Source of the DNA: Pseudoduganella lutea
Lineage (GTDB): Bacteria; Pseudomonadota; Gammaproteobacteria; Burkholderiales; Burkholderiaceae_D
DNA length: 64,000 nt
NCBI RefSeq assembly: GCF_004209755.1
Contig: NZ_CP035913.1
Coordinates: forward strand, 5,332,001 to 5,396,000
Reading direction: 5' to 3'
Position numbers and translations under genes: made by a program. Below the pieces are notes generated by a model. It saw nothing but the letters and a program-made list of their open reading frames with translations. It searched no databases and was not told where the DNA came from. Numbering within the stretch: the first letter of the stretch is position 1; each line of letters opens with the position of its first letter. Below are positions 46,665 to 55,206 of this stretch, in pieces.

Positions 46665-47854
46665 AGCAACAGCTCGGGAATCAGTTTCAACGAACGTATG
46701 CGATGAAGGGCATGTTGCTGGCGGCGGCCTTCTTGCTTGCCGGCTGCGCGAGCCAGCAACATTTGCAAGGGAATCCGCAGCAGGGCAGGGCGGAGGTCGT
46801 GGCTGCGATGGACAAGGTGAACGGTTACTGGCAGAAGACGACGCCGGCGCAGGAATGGCCGTTCTGGAACGTGGCCGCCTACCACACGGGCAACCTGGAA
46901 GCGTACAAGATCACGAAGAACGCGACCTACCTGCGCTACACGCAGGACTGGGCGGAGCACAACAAGTGGCTCGGCGCCAAGTCCACCGACAAGTCGAAGT
47001 GGAAGTACACGTATGGCGAGACCGACGAGCACGTGCTGTTCGGCGACTGGCAGACGTGCTTCCAGGTCTATGCGGACCTGTACAAGCTGCAGCCCGACCC
47101 GGTGAAGATCGCCCGCGCCCGCGAGGTGATGGAATACCAGATGAGCACCCCGAACGACGATTACTGGTGGTGGTCGGACGGCCTGTACATGGCCATGCCC
47201 GTGATGACGCGCATGTACTCGATCACGGGGAACAAGCAGTACCTGGCAAAGATGCACGAGTACTTTACTCACTCGCGCAAGATCATGTACGACGACGACG
47301 CGAAGCTGTTCTACCGCGACGCGCGCTACGTCTACCCGAAGCACAAGAGCGTCAATGGCGTGAAGGACTTCTGGTCACGCGGCGTGGGCTGGGTGTTCGC
47401 GGCGCTGCCGCGCGTGCTGGACGACCTGCCGAAGGACGACCCGCACCGCGCCGAGTACGAGCAGATGTTCCGCGACATGGCGGCATCGCTGAAGAAGGCC
47501 CAGCAGGCCGACGGCTATTGGACGCGCAGCCTGCTCGATCCCGCCCATGCGCCGGGCCCGGAAACGAGCGGCACGGCGTTCTTCACGTATGGCTACCTGT
47601 GGGGCATCAACAATGGCCTGCTGGACAAGGCCGAGTACCTGCCGGTTGCCCGGAAGGGTTGGACCTATCTGACCACCGTAGCGGTACAGGAAGACGGCCG
47701 CCTGGGCTACGTGCAGCCGATCGGCGACCGGGCCATTCCGGGCCAGGTGGTGGACAAGAATTCGACCGCGCACTTCGGCGTGGGGGCGTTCCTGCTGGCC
47801 GGGGCCGAGATGGTGCGGCTGATTGACGGGGCAACCGAGAAAGGAGCCAACTGA
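46661..47854 (+). CDS. GH105 unsaturated uronyl hydrolase, lipoprotein
   Basis: Expected to hydrate and release 4,5-unsaturated glucuronate or galacturonate from the non-reducing end of lyase products. ATG 46661 overlaps the previous stop and has AAGGAG upstream; another ATG at residue 15 would also leave the lipobox LAGC intact. The 397-residue alpha/alpha barrel has the GH105/GH88-type landmarks WWWSDGLYMAMPVMTRMY with the candidate catalytic Asp (about 170), FWSRGVGWVFAALPRVL, and SGTAFFTYGYLWGINNG. AAGGAG near its end serves the next gene. Position directly after a putative lyase supports the role. Confidence 0.92.
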   Translation: MKQQLGNQFQRTYAMKGMLLAAAFLLAGCASQQHLQGNPQQGRAEVVAAMDKVNGYWQKTTPAQEWPFWNVAAYHTGNLEAYKITKNATYLRYTQDWAEHNKWLGAKSTDKSKWKYTYGETDEHVLFGDWQTCFQVYADLYKLQPDPVKIARAREVMEYQMSTPNDDYWWWSDGLYMAMPVMTRMYSITGNKQYLAKMHEYFTHSRKIMYDDDAKLFYRDARYVYPKHKSVNGVKDFWSRGVGWVFAALPRVLDDLPKDDPHRAEYEQMFRDMAASLKKAQQADGYWTRSLLDPAHAPGPETSGTAFFTYGYLWGINNGLLDKAEYLPVARKGWTYLTTVAVQEDGRLGYVQPIGDRAIPGQVVDKNSTAHFGVGAFLLAGAEMVRLIDGATEKGAN

Positions 47855-49140
47855 TGGAACGTCGTAACTTCATGCGCGGCCTGGCGGCCGCACCCGCAGT
47901 GTACACATCATCGGCACTGCTGGCCGGCAGTGGCGAAGCGCTGGCCGCGGGCCAGCCAGGCTCGGTGTCGTCGTCGCCCCCGGATGCGCGCGCCTTCCAG
48001 CTCGGGCTGATGCTGAAAATGGCCGAGCCGGTGCTGGCGAACATGGCGAAGGGGCAGCTGAAAAAGACCTTCCAGCTCGAGGTCAGCCCCACGTGGGATG
48101 GCCGCGACAAGGGCGTCACGTACCTCGAATGCTTCGGGCGGCTGATCGCCGGTGTGGCGCCGTGGCTGGAACTGCCCGATGACGCCACGGCCGAAGGCAA
48201 GTCCCGCAAGCGCCTGCGCGAGCTGGCGGTGCAGAGCTACGTGCACTCGGTCGATCCCAAGAGCCCGGACTACCTGCTGTGGAAGGGGCCGGGGCAGACG
48301 CTCGTCGATTCGGCCTATTTCACCAATGCGCTGATGCGGGCGCCGAAGGCGCTGTGGGAACCGCTGGATGCGACGACGAAGCGCCGCGTCGTCGCCGAGA
48401 TCAAGAGCCTGCGCCGCATCGAGCCGCCGTACATCAACTGGCTGCTGTTCGCCGCGATGAACGAGGCCTTCCTGCTGTCAATCGGCGAAGAGCACGACCC
48501 GATGCGGATGAACGTGGCGATCCGCAAGATCAACGAGTGGTATATCGGCGATGGCTGGATCAAGGATGGCGAGGCGTTCCACTTCGATTACTACTCGTCG
48601 TACGTGATGTACCCGATGCTGGTGGAGATCCTCGAAGTGCTGGCGAAGCACAAGGGCCCGTTCTGGAACGGCAAGCCGGATGAACTGCTGGCGCAGGCTT
48701 ACCAGCGCATGCAGCGCTATGGCGAGCACCTGGAGCGGTTCATCTCGCCGCAGGGCACGTGGCCGCCCGTCGGCCGCTCGCTGACGTACCGCACGGCCGT
48801 GTTCCAGCCGCTGGCGTTGCTCGCGTGGCGCAAGAAGCTGCCGAAGTCGCTGCCGGAAGGCCAGGTGCGCGCCGCGCTCGATGCCGCCCACCGCGCGATC
48901 TGGACGACGCCATCGAACTTCACGCCGGATGGCTATCTCACCATCGGCTTCATGGGCCACCAGCCGGAACTGGGCGACTGGTATTCGAACAACGGCAGCA
49001 TGTACATTGCCTCCGCCGGCTTCCTGTCGCTCGGCCTGCCCTCCACGGACAGCTACTGGACCGCACCGGCACAGGACTGGACGCAGAAGAGGGCGTATTC
49101 GGGGGCAAAGTTTGCCAAGGATTACCCCGTCAACTACTGA
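47854..49140 (+). CDS. DUF2264-family protein (GH154-type, candidate beta-glucuronidase)
   Basis: A 428-residue exported protein with a twin-arginine-like leader (RRNFMRGLAAAPAV). It matches DUF2264 (PF10022-like) throughout: TYLECFGRLIAGVAPWLEL, PPYINWLLFAAMNEAFLL, WYIGDGWIKDGEAFHFDYYSS in sense, and GRSLTYRTAVFQPLA. This family is, to my knowledge, the basis of CAZy GH154, with a characterised beta-glucuronidase acting on arabinogalactan proteins. Its start shares a base with the GH105 stop, and it ends the operon. Together with BNR_4 and GH105 it suggests stepwise removal of glucuronate-containing caps. The activity is inferred from family knowledge, not from identified catalytic residues. 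Confidence 0.85.
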   Translation: MERRNFMRGLAAAPAVYTSSALLAGSGEALAAGQPGSVSSSPPDARAFQLGLMLKMAEPVLANMAKGQLKKTFQLEVSPTWDGRDKGVTYLECFGRLIAGVAPWLELPDDATAEGKSRKRLRELAVQSYVHSVDPKSPDYLLWKGPGQTLVDSAYFTNALMRAPKALWEPLDATTKRRVVAEIKSLRRIEPPYINWLLFAAMNEAFLLSIGEEHDPMRMNVAIRKINEWYIGDGWIKDGEAFHFDYYSSYVMYPMLVEILEVLAKHKGPFWNGKPDELLAQAYQRMQRYGEHLERFISPQGTWPPVGRSLTYRTAVFQPLALLAWRKKLPKSLPEGQVRAALDAAHRAIWTTPSNFTPDGYLTIGFMGHQPELGDWYSNNGSMYIASAGFLSLGLPSTDSYWTAPAQDWTQKRAYSGAKFAKDYPVNY

Positions 49141-49154
49141 GTTGAACGCACAGC

Positions 49155-49275
49155 AAAACTGGGGACGTACCCCTGTTTCCAGGAAAGATTCTTGGAAAAT
49201 AGGGTACGTCCCCATTTTTGAGGAAAGATTGCCTGGAAACTGGGCGGGCCGGCGATCCGGTAAGTCCCCAGTTTC
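49155..49275. repeat. Inverted hairpin repeats (GGGGACGTACCCC family)
   Basis: GGGGACGTACCCC (49161-49173) and its reverse-oriented partner GGGTACGTCCCC (49202-49213), each with flanking AAAC/TTTCCA-type sequence, pair into a long stem of about 25 bases with few mismatches. A third pair, GAAACTGGG (49236-49244) and CCCAGTTTC (49267-49275), follows. The block sits between convergent genes (DUF2264 plus; Sel1 protein minus). Confidence 0.8.
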
Positions 49276-49329
49276 TGCCGTGACCGCTACCAGTAAAGAA
49301 ACAGGGAAGAGTCACGGCCCGAGGTTCAA

Positions 49330-50958
49330 TCAAGCGCCCCGATCAGCATCGATATCGATTCCCTTATCCAGCAAATGCCAGGTGAGAAGTTCTTCCGGCA
49401 GGTCGAGGAGCCAGTCGCGCTGGGGATGCGGGAACGATTGGCCCTCGCGAATCCAGGCCTGCCGCCAATAGACGTTGACGATCTGCTGCATGGGATGTCC
49501 GGGATCGATCCATGGTTGCCAGATGCCCGTGACGGGGCAGGGCAGATCGCTGCCACTGGAGCGAAGCAGGACTGGATGTTCGACGTCTCGTGCCAGTCCA
49601 CGCGCAGCGCGCGGCCGGACATCGCTTTCGTCTGCATCGACAGTGAGCCAGTGCTCCCACACCAGCCATGAGCTGACCGGCTTGCCAGTAGGCTCGTACA
49701 CATGAGGGACATTGAAGCGCTCCCCTCGCGCATACAGGGCTGGCGACATGGCTGCCACGGTTTCTTGAATGGCAACCGGGGCATCGGGTGCTTGCGCTTG
49801 CCAGTAGCCGGCGAACGGCGCTGTTTTCTCCTGGGTATTTTCGCCACTGCGGCGCAGGTGGAATACGGGGTCGAGGTTCTTGCAAGCGGCCTTTTGCGAT
49901 GGCGTGACCGTTTTCCCGGGGAGCGGTGAAAGGCAGGTGCCCTTTGCCGCTTCGATCAGCGTGTTGGTGTCGCCGTTCCACGTGGGCAGGTTCGCCGGGG
50001 GCAGGGGAAGGACCTGGTCGAGGTTGGGGTAGCGGATGTGGGGATTGAAATCCAGGTAATCCGCCAGGACGCGGTAGCGTTCACCACGGGCTTTATCGAC
50101 AAACGGTACGATCATTTCCGACAGATCGAAGGGATGATCAAAATCGATGTACAGATGGTTTGCACACATGCTGCATCCCAGCTTGACTCCCAGATGCAGC
50201 GTTTGAAGCGCACGCAATCGTGTTTCTCTCGGGTCCGCGGCAATTATTTCGGCATGTGAGCCTTGTGGATGCAGATAGCGGAAATGTAGTGGATATGCCG
50301 CATCGCCGAACCCTTGTGCCAGAGCGCATTCGAACATCTTTGTCGCAATAGACATGTTTGCCCAGAATCCATCCTTTGGGCTATCCCAGACCGCGTTCAT
50401 TTTGTTGGCCAGGAATACCATCGACTGAGGGTTCCCTAATTGTGCGGCTCGCAGCCAAAACGCATGTGCAGTCGTCGCATCCCCCGGCACGCCTGTGCCA
50501 TTGCTGTAGTAGGTACCCATCCTGTCGTATGCGGCGGGAATGCCCAACCTCATCGCTTCTTCCACGAGTCTTAGAGCATCTGCCGTACCACGTGCGGGAT
50601 CGCGTCCTTCGAGGTACAGGCTCGCGAGATTCAACATGGCTTTCCAGTGGCGCCGCTCGGCGGCCTGCCGGGTCAGTTCCACTATCTTCTTGTAGTCACG
50701 GTCGTCGACATAGATTTCGGGATCTTCGAGGGCGCGCGCTTCCAGGAACCAAGCTTCCGCTTCCGCGTCGATAGGCGGAATGTGTGCCGCTTCGTGTGTG
50801 CAGGCGAACGCAGGCATGTGAGGGTCGAACAACGGTAATTTCTCGTCGCGCGGCAATGCGTTGTTGCTTAGACTGTTCATTTGATATCCGAATAATAGGG
50901 TGAAAAGGGCTACCAAAATGGCGATCAGCTTCCTGACCAAGTGATGGCGGAACAGCAT
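49330..50958 (-). CDS. Membrane-anchored Sel1-repeat protein, likely Tle5 immunity protein
   Basis: A 542-residue protein with an N-terminal membrane anchor (about 8-25, RKLIAILVALFTLLFGY) and a mainly periplasmic remainder. Residues about 85-230 contain Sel1/TPR-like repeats (ALRLVEEAMRLGIPAAYDRMGTYYSNG; AHAFWLRAAQLGNPQSMVFLAN in sense). The C-terminal 300 residues are not recognised. The gene begins three bases after the phospholipase D gene. Sel1-like proteins act as immunity partners of Tle5-type phospholipase D effectors in Pseudomonas, and periplasmic placement fits an effector that attacks membranes from the periplasm. The role is inferred from adjacency and repeats. Base composition is visibly lower in GC than in the flanking loci. 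Confidence 0.75.
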   Translation of the reverse strand: MLFRHHLVRKLIAILVALFTLLFGYQMNSLSNNALPRDEKLPLFDPHMPAFACTHEAAHIPPIDAEAEAWFLEARALEDPEIYVDDRDYKKIVELTRQAAERRHWKAMLNLASLYLEGRDPARGTADALRLVEEAMRLGIPAAYDRMGTYYSNGTGVPGDATTAHAFWLRAAQLGNPQSMVFLANKMNAVWDSPKDGFWANMSIATKMFECALAQGFGDAAYPLHFRYLHPQGSHAEIIAADPRETRLRALQTLHLGVKLGCSMCANHLYIDFDHPFDLSEMIVPFVDKARGERYRVLADYLDFNPHIRYPNLDQVLPLPPANLPTWNGDTNTLIEAAKGTCLSPLPGKTVTPSQKAACKNLDPVFHLRRSGENTQEKTAPFAGYWQAQAPDAPVAIQETVAAMSPALYARGERFNVPHVYEPTGKPVSSWLVWEHWLTVDADESDVRPRAARGLARDVEHPVLLRSSGSDLPCPVTGIWQPWIDPGHPMQQIVNVYWRQAWIREGQSFPHPQRDWLLDLPEELLTWHLLDKGIDIDADRGA

Positions 50959-50961
50959 GGC

Positions 50962-53022
50962 TTACCCCAGCCGAATCGTTGAACTGCGTTCATCAGCAAG
51001 AGGCAGCAGGAAGCCGGTCAGCTTTCTGCCATTTTTTTTCTTTAGCTCGTTCTCGCGCATAAGTTCTCGGCAATCTCTGAAAGCCTTCTCAATCTCGGGT
51101 TGGCTCCCGTCCCCTCCATCGAACATCCCACCACTCAACTGCGACCAGATCCTCCGACGCAGATCTGTCGTCAATTTTGGATCGATCGTGGCAAGGTTCA
51201 ACTCGCTGTCCGCCGTCATGCTGCGCTGATTCAGGTTGGCACTGCCCAATGTGCAGAACACATCATCCACAAGCAGCAGTTTTGAATGGATATAGATTTC
51301 GCGATAACGCCACTGCTTGCCATCCGAGCCGCAAGCGTTCAGCATCGCCGTACAGACCTTGATGCCGAATTCCCTCTCCAGCCTTTTGGGGTCGGGCTTG
51401 TCGATGCCATTGGCGTGCGCTACCACCTCTGGCAGCACATAGTGATGTGGCTGGGGCCGTCCGAACGTGCCATCGAGAGGATGTGCCGGTTCAGGCTTGA
51501 TCGCCGCCACGCGCCTGTTTTCATTGTCGATCAACACCTGCTGTCCCTTCATCGCCCTTTGCTCCCCAAGATGTGCCAGCGCATCGTACGTGCGGGGAAT
51601 CATTTCCGCGCGTTCCGGTACGGGGATAACGACGAACACATGGAGCACAGGCATTTGGGCGAGAGGTTTGCCCGCTGCGGTCCTGGCCTTGTTCCACAGC
51701 TTCATTACATGACGGCGTTTCTCCACCAGCCGTTTCGTCCATTCCTCATACTGGAAGTACTGGTTTTCAACGTAGAGATAACGGAAAGCCAGGCTGGCAT
51801 TGTCGGCAGCCTTGAAATACAGCTCGCGTATCGACATGTCGCTTTCCGCCGGTTGCGTACGAACGATCTGGACGGTGCTATCGCCGGGGCAGGGTTTGTG
51901 CAGCAAGGCCGACGGAACCCCGGCGTTCTCCGGCGCGGCGTTGAAGTCCACGGCTGATCCGGCACCGTGTGCTTTAGATTTCGCCCTGTTCCACGCGCAA
52001 ATGAAGTTGTTGTACAAGGAAACGAGGGCGCCGCCACGGTCGATGCGGCAGGCGTAGTCGCGAAATGGCTTCAATGTCCTGAAACCTCGTTCGCTTTCGC
52101 TTGCCTTCGCTGCGTCAGCGGGACTTACTTCTTCACGACGAGGATTCTCCAACCGATGCGATATGGTGTCCCAATACTCGCTCACGGAATTCAGGCCCAT
52201 GACGTAACCCACCGCTTTCGCGCCGTCTGCGTGGTTGAAGTCGATCAGCAGGGGTTTCTGATGATGCGTGCCAAAGTACTCCATGCAGGCGTTCTCGGCG
52301 ATTGCCGGCCGAGTGGCTTCCGTCGCCAGCTGCTCCTCAATGCTGTCTGGATCGCCGGTGTGCAAACGCAGTTCAATGTTTCCCAATGAATCACCGCGTG
52401 CGGCTTGATACCAGCTGAAGCAATATTCCGCGCGTGCCAGCAGGGGAATGGTCTCTTCATTGATGTCGAATAGGGCGCGCTGGTTCTTGAGCGGATCGGA
52501 TTTGCCCTCTTTCGCCTGCGCATGCAGGCTGCGCAGGATGGAACTGCTATTGGCGGCGCTGAGTTTGGCGGCGTTGGGTTTCAATCCGCCATCCTGCCGC
52601 CATACATGCCGGTCATGCGTCATGCCGGGCATGTTCCGGGCCATGCCCGCCTTGGCGGCTCTCCAATCGAACCACACCAGCAAGCGTACACGCACGCCGC
52701 GGCGGCCAGCTGCGATGAGCAAGTCGCCGTATGTATCACCGCGCGGCCAGGTTTCATTGCGCTTGCGTTCCAGTTCCATCCCTGGATCGAAACCCCAGCA
52801 GCAGATGTCGATGCTGCATTGCGCATTGCGGATTTCGTTGGCGATGTCACGGAAACCCTCTTCTCCGCAGATGAACATCGTCAGCTTGTTGTTATGCGTG
52901 ATGGGATGCGTGGTCTTTCCCTTCAGGTTCCGGTTTTCCAGCAGCCATTGCACAGTGCAACGGGCCGAACCGGTTGTCGCGTCCACGTAGGTTGTTTCAA
53001 CGCGATTGATTGCATTGTCCAC
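50962..53022 (-). CDS. Phospholipase D-family protein, candidate type VI lipase effector (Tle5-like)
   Basis: A 686-residue protein with two HKD catalytic motifs: HQKPLLID (His254) and HSKLLLVDD (His579), each HxKxxxxD. The start is GTG 53022 because GAGGAG lies five bases upstream. There is no signal peptide, as expected for a type VI cargo. The N-terminal part (ICGEEGFRDIANEIRNAQ, SIDICCWGFDPG) matches the PldA/PldB group. It would cleave membrane phospholipids of rival cells, and the Sel1 gene just downstream would protect the producer. No vgrG, hcp or other secretion genes are present here, so the pair is an orphan. A housekeeping phospholipase is the main alternative. Confidence 0.82.
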   Translation of the reverse strand: MDNAINRVETTYVDATTGSARCTVQWLLENRNLKGKTTHPITHNNKLTMFICGEEGFRDIANEIRNAQCSIDICCWGFDPGMELERKRNETWPRGDTYGDLLIAAGRRGVRVRLLVWFDWRAAKAGMARNMPGMTHDRHVWRQDGGLKPNAAKLSAANSSSILRSLHAQAKEGKSDPLKNQRALFDINEETIPLLARAEYCFSWYQAARGDSLGNIELRLHTGDPDSIEEQLATEATRPAIAENACMEYFGTHHQKPLLIDFNHADGAKAVGYVMGLNSVSEYWDTISHRLENPRREEVSPADAAKASESERGFRTLKPFRDYACRIDRGGALVSLYNNFICAWNRAKSKAHGAGSAVDFNAAPENAGVPSALLHKPCPGDSTVQIVRTQPAESDMSIRELYFKAADNASLAFRYLYVENQYFQYEEWTKRLVEKRRHVMKLWNKARTAAGKPLAQMPVLHVFVVIPVPERAEMIPRTYDALAHLGEQRAMKGQQVLIDNENRRVAAIKPEPAHPLDGTFGRPQPHHYVLPEVVAHANGIDKPDPKRLEREFGIKVCTAMLNACGSDGKQWRYREIYIHSKLLLVDDVFCTLGSANLNQRSMTADSELNLATIDPKLTTDLRRRIWSQLSGGMFDGGDGSQPEIEKAFRDCRELMRENELKKKNGRKLTGFLLPLADERSSTIRLG

Positions 53023-53246
53023 GGCAGCTCCTCGTTTCCAGCATAAAAATGCGTATGGGAAATGTACAGAGCAGCCGGCAGGAGAGTGTTGCTGAGCGTC
53101 AAGAGTTGACGTGCGAGGTTCGTCTGGATTTCTAACGTAGCCAATTGCCTCTTGCAGGCAGGCGCTTTCCGCTGGCCCTCAGCGTCAGGGCAATGGCCCA
53201 TGTTAAACTCCGCCGACGATCAACTCGTTTCTCCGCAGTTTTCGAT

Positions 53247-54349
53247 ATGTCCTCCACTACCACGTTCAACATCACCCCTCGACCACCCCGGCCTCCGCCG
53301 CCGACCGTGAACAGAAACTGAAGGCCATCCAGTTCGGCCGCGTGTTCACCGATCACATGGCCGTCGTCAAGTACAGCAATGGCACCTGGCACGATCCGGA
53401 AGTGAAGCCTTACGGCCCGCTGTCGCTCGATCCGTCCGCTTCCGTGCTGCACTATGGCCAGGCGATCTTCGAGGGCTTCAAGGCTTATCGCCAGCCGGAC
53501 AATTCGATCAGCCTGTTCCGCCCGGAGCAGAACGCCGAGCGCTTCAACCGCAGCGCGCACCGCCTGGCGATGCCGGCGATCCCGAAGGAGCTGTTCATCG
53601 GCGCGGCCGATGCGCTGGTCAAGCTCGACCAGTCATGGGTGCCGGGCGGTTCGGGCGAGAGCCTGTACCTGCGGCCGTTCATGATCGCCACCGATCCGTT
53701 CCTGGGCGTGCGGCCATCCAATGAATACCTGTTCCTGCTGATCGCATCGCCGGCCGGCGAGTACTTCCCGCAGGGCCTGAAGCCCGTGAGCGTGTGGGCC
53801 AGCAAGGAATACGTGCGCGCCGCGCCGGGCGGCACCGGTGAAGCCAAGTGCGCCGGCAACTACGCGGCCAGCCTGCTGGCGCAGGCCGAGGCAACGCAGC
53901 ATGGCTGCGACCAGGTGATCTGGCTCGACGCAATCGAGCGCGAATACATCGAGGAAATGGGCGGCATGAACCTGTTCTTCGTGTACCGGAAAGAAGGCAA
54001 GCCGGTCATCGTGACGCCGCAATTGACCGGCACCCTCCTGCCGGGCATCACGCGTTCGACCCTGCTGCAACTGGCCGCCGACGAAGGCTACGAGGCCGAA
54101 GAGCGCCGGCTGTCGCTGACGGAAGTGCGCAATGCGATCGAATCGGGCGAGATTTCCGAAGTGTTCGCCTGCGGCACGGCCGCCGTCATCACGCCGGTGG
54201 GCCTGATCAAGGGCCGCGGCTTCGAGGTCACGATCAACAACAATGAAAACGGCCCGGTGGCGCTGGCCCTGCGCGATGCGCTGCTGGGCATCCAGCGCGG
54301 CACGGCGGCCGATACGCACGGCTGGCTGCACAAGGTCGCGCTGGGCTGA
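53247..54349 (+). CDS. ilvE: Branched-chain amino acid aminotransferase with apparent 5' frameshift
   Basis: PLP enzyme for the last step of valine, leucine and isoleucine synthesis. From 53342 the frame encodes a normal class II enzyme: SVLHYGQAIFEGFKAY, the PLP-lysine in GEAKCAGNYAAS, YIEEMGGMNLFFV, and GTAAVITPVG. The natural N-terminus seems to begin at ATG 53247 (MSSTTTFNITP), but that frame hits a stop at once. Adding one base to the C-run at 53275-53278 would join it to the open frame reading TTPASAADREQKLKAIQFGRVFTDHM, giving 367 residues. GTG 53342 lies inside the conserved FGRVFTDHM and is a poor start. Either the gene carries a real frameshift or the assembly lost a C. Confidence 0.85.
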
Positions 54350-54427
54350 ACTTCCCGGCGGGGCGCCGCCAACGCGTCGGCGCCCGTTATGGTACAAAGC
54401 AGGACCAGTAACCCAGAAGGAGCAAGC

Positions 54428-54814
54428 ATGGCCGGATTCAGTATCAACCTCGAAGAAAAAACCCTGTCGAACGACAACTTCCGCGAAGTGCTGTTCACCA
54501 CGCCGCAAAGCCAGCTGGTCGTGATGACCCTGCAGGCCGGCGAGGAGATCGGCGCCGAGCAGCATGATGACACGGACCAGTTCATCCGCGTGGAAGCGGG
54601 GCAGGGCAAGGCGATCCTCGATGGCGAGGAACATGCGCTGGAAGATGGCGTGGGCGTCGTGATCCCCGCCGGCACCCATCACAACGTGATCAACACGGGC
54701 AGCGAGCCTCTGAAGCTGTACACGCTGTACACGCCGCCGGAGCATCCGGACGGCACAATTCACAAGAACAAGGCCGAGGCGGATGCCTACGAGGCCGAGC
54801 ACGGCCACCACTGA
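54428..54814 (+). CDS. Single-domain cupin protein
   Basis: A 128-residue cytoplasmic protein with AAGGAG just upstream of ATG 54428. It has the two cupin motifs: GEEIGAEQHDDTDQFIRVEAGQG (motif 1 in sense, with metal-ligand-type His and Glu) and PAGTHHNVINTG (motif 2). The C-terminus is rich in Glu, Ala and His (AEADAYEAEHGHH). Small cupins of this type bind a metal and often have no assigned activity. It lies 78 bases after ilvE and is followed by a strong terminator, so the two may form one transcript. Confidence 0.9.
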   Translation: MAGFSINLEEKTLSNDNFREVLFTTPQSQLVVMTLQAGEEIGAEQHDDTDQFIRVEAGQGKAILDGEEHALEDGVGVVIPAGTHHNVINTGSEPLKLYTLYTPPEHPDGTIHKNKAEADAYEAEHGHH

Positions 54815-54852
54815 CCGCCGTCAGGCGGCGCCCGGCGCCGTGGCAGCACAGG

Positions 54853-54885
54853 AAAGCGATACCGTCGAGGTATCGCTTTTTTTTT
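54853..54885 (+). terminator. Rho-independent terminator
   Basis: AAAGCGATACC pairs with GGTATCGCTTT around a five-base loop (GTCGA), and the stem ends in a run of nine T's (54877-54885). This is the clearest intrinsic terminator in the window and ends the ilvE-cupin transcript. Confidence 0.92.
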
Positions 54886-54975
54886 GCCAGTGCACCGCGT
54901 GCAGTGCGCCCGCAACGCCTGCGCCGCAGCCCGTCATTATTTTTAAGTAGTAACCAAAATGTCCAAATTGCAATT

Positions 54976-55005
54976 GATATGCGCTACCAAATGGTTGCGC
55001 ATATC
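54976..55005. promoter_or_regulatory. 30-bp near-palindrome upstream of the fifth TonB receptor
   Basis: The two 15-base halves match as inverted repeats at 13 of 15 positions; the left half begins GATATGCGCTACCA and the right half ends TGGTTGCGCATATC. A related, less symmetric element (GCGCAAATGGTAGCGC) lies at 55072-55087, just upstream of the -35 box. The TGGTAGCGC half-site is of the kind used by LacI-family regulators. No regulator gene is adjacent. Confidence 0.6.
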
Positions 55006-55110
55006 GCACTGGCCTGACCAATACGCAAGACCCCTGTCATAGGGGAACTTGCGCAGGAAATCAGCGCTGTTGCGCAAATGGTAGCGCTTAACAAACGATG
55101 TTAAAACATG

Positions 55111-55139
55111 TTGACATTGTGTCGTGCGACTCCTAAACT
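55111..55139 (+). promoter_or_regulatory. Strong sigma70-type promoter for the fifth TonB receptor
   Basis: TTGACA (55111-55116), a 17-base spacer and TAAACT (55134-55139) form a near-consensus promoter 68 bases before the receptor start. The element GCGCAAATGGTAGCGC ends 23 bases before the -35 box, placing a bound regulator next to polymerase. Confidence 0.75.
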
Positions 55140-55206
55140 CGACTCCGCTGTGCTACCAAAAGGCAACAGATGGCACGGCAGTGCTGATAAAAACAGGAGA
55201 CAGACC

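Noticed and set aside
42352..49140. Ulvan-degradation locus
   Set aside because: BNR_4 and GH105 would allow it, but there are no sulfatases or ulvan-specific partners, and DUF2264 plus GH35 fit a glucuronate/galactose side chain better. Not fully excluded.
53106..53135. TTGACG with a possible -10 as a promoter for ilvE
   Set aside because: The hexamers 17-18 bases downstream (TTTCTA, TTCTAA) fit a -10 box poorly, and the distance to the start is long.
53342..54349. GTG 53342 as the true start of ilvE
   Set aside because: It lies inside the conserved FGRVFTDHM segment and lacks a ribosome-binding site. The upstream frame encodes the expected N-terminal residues.
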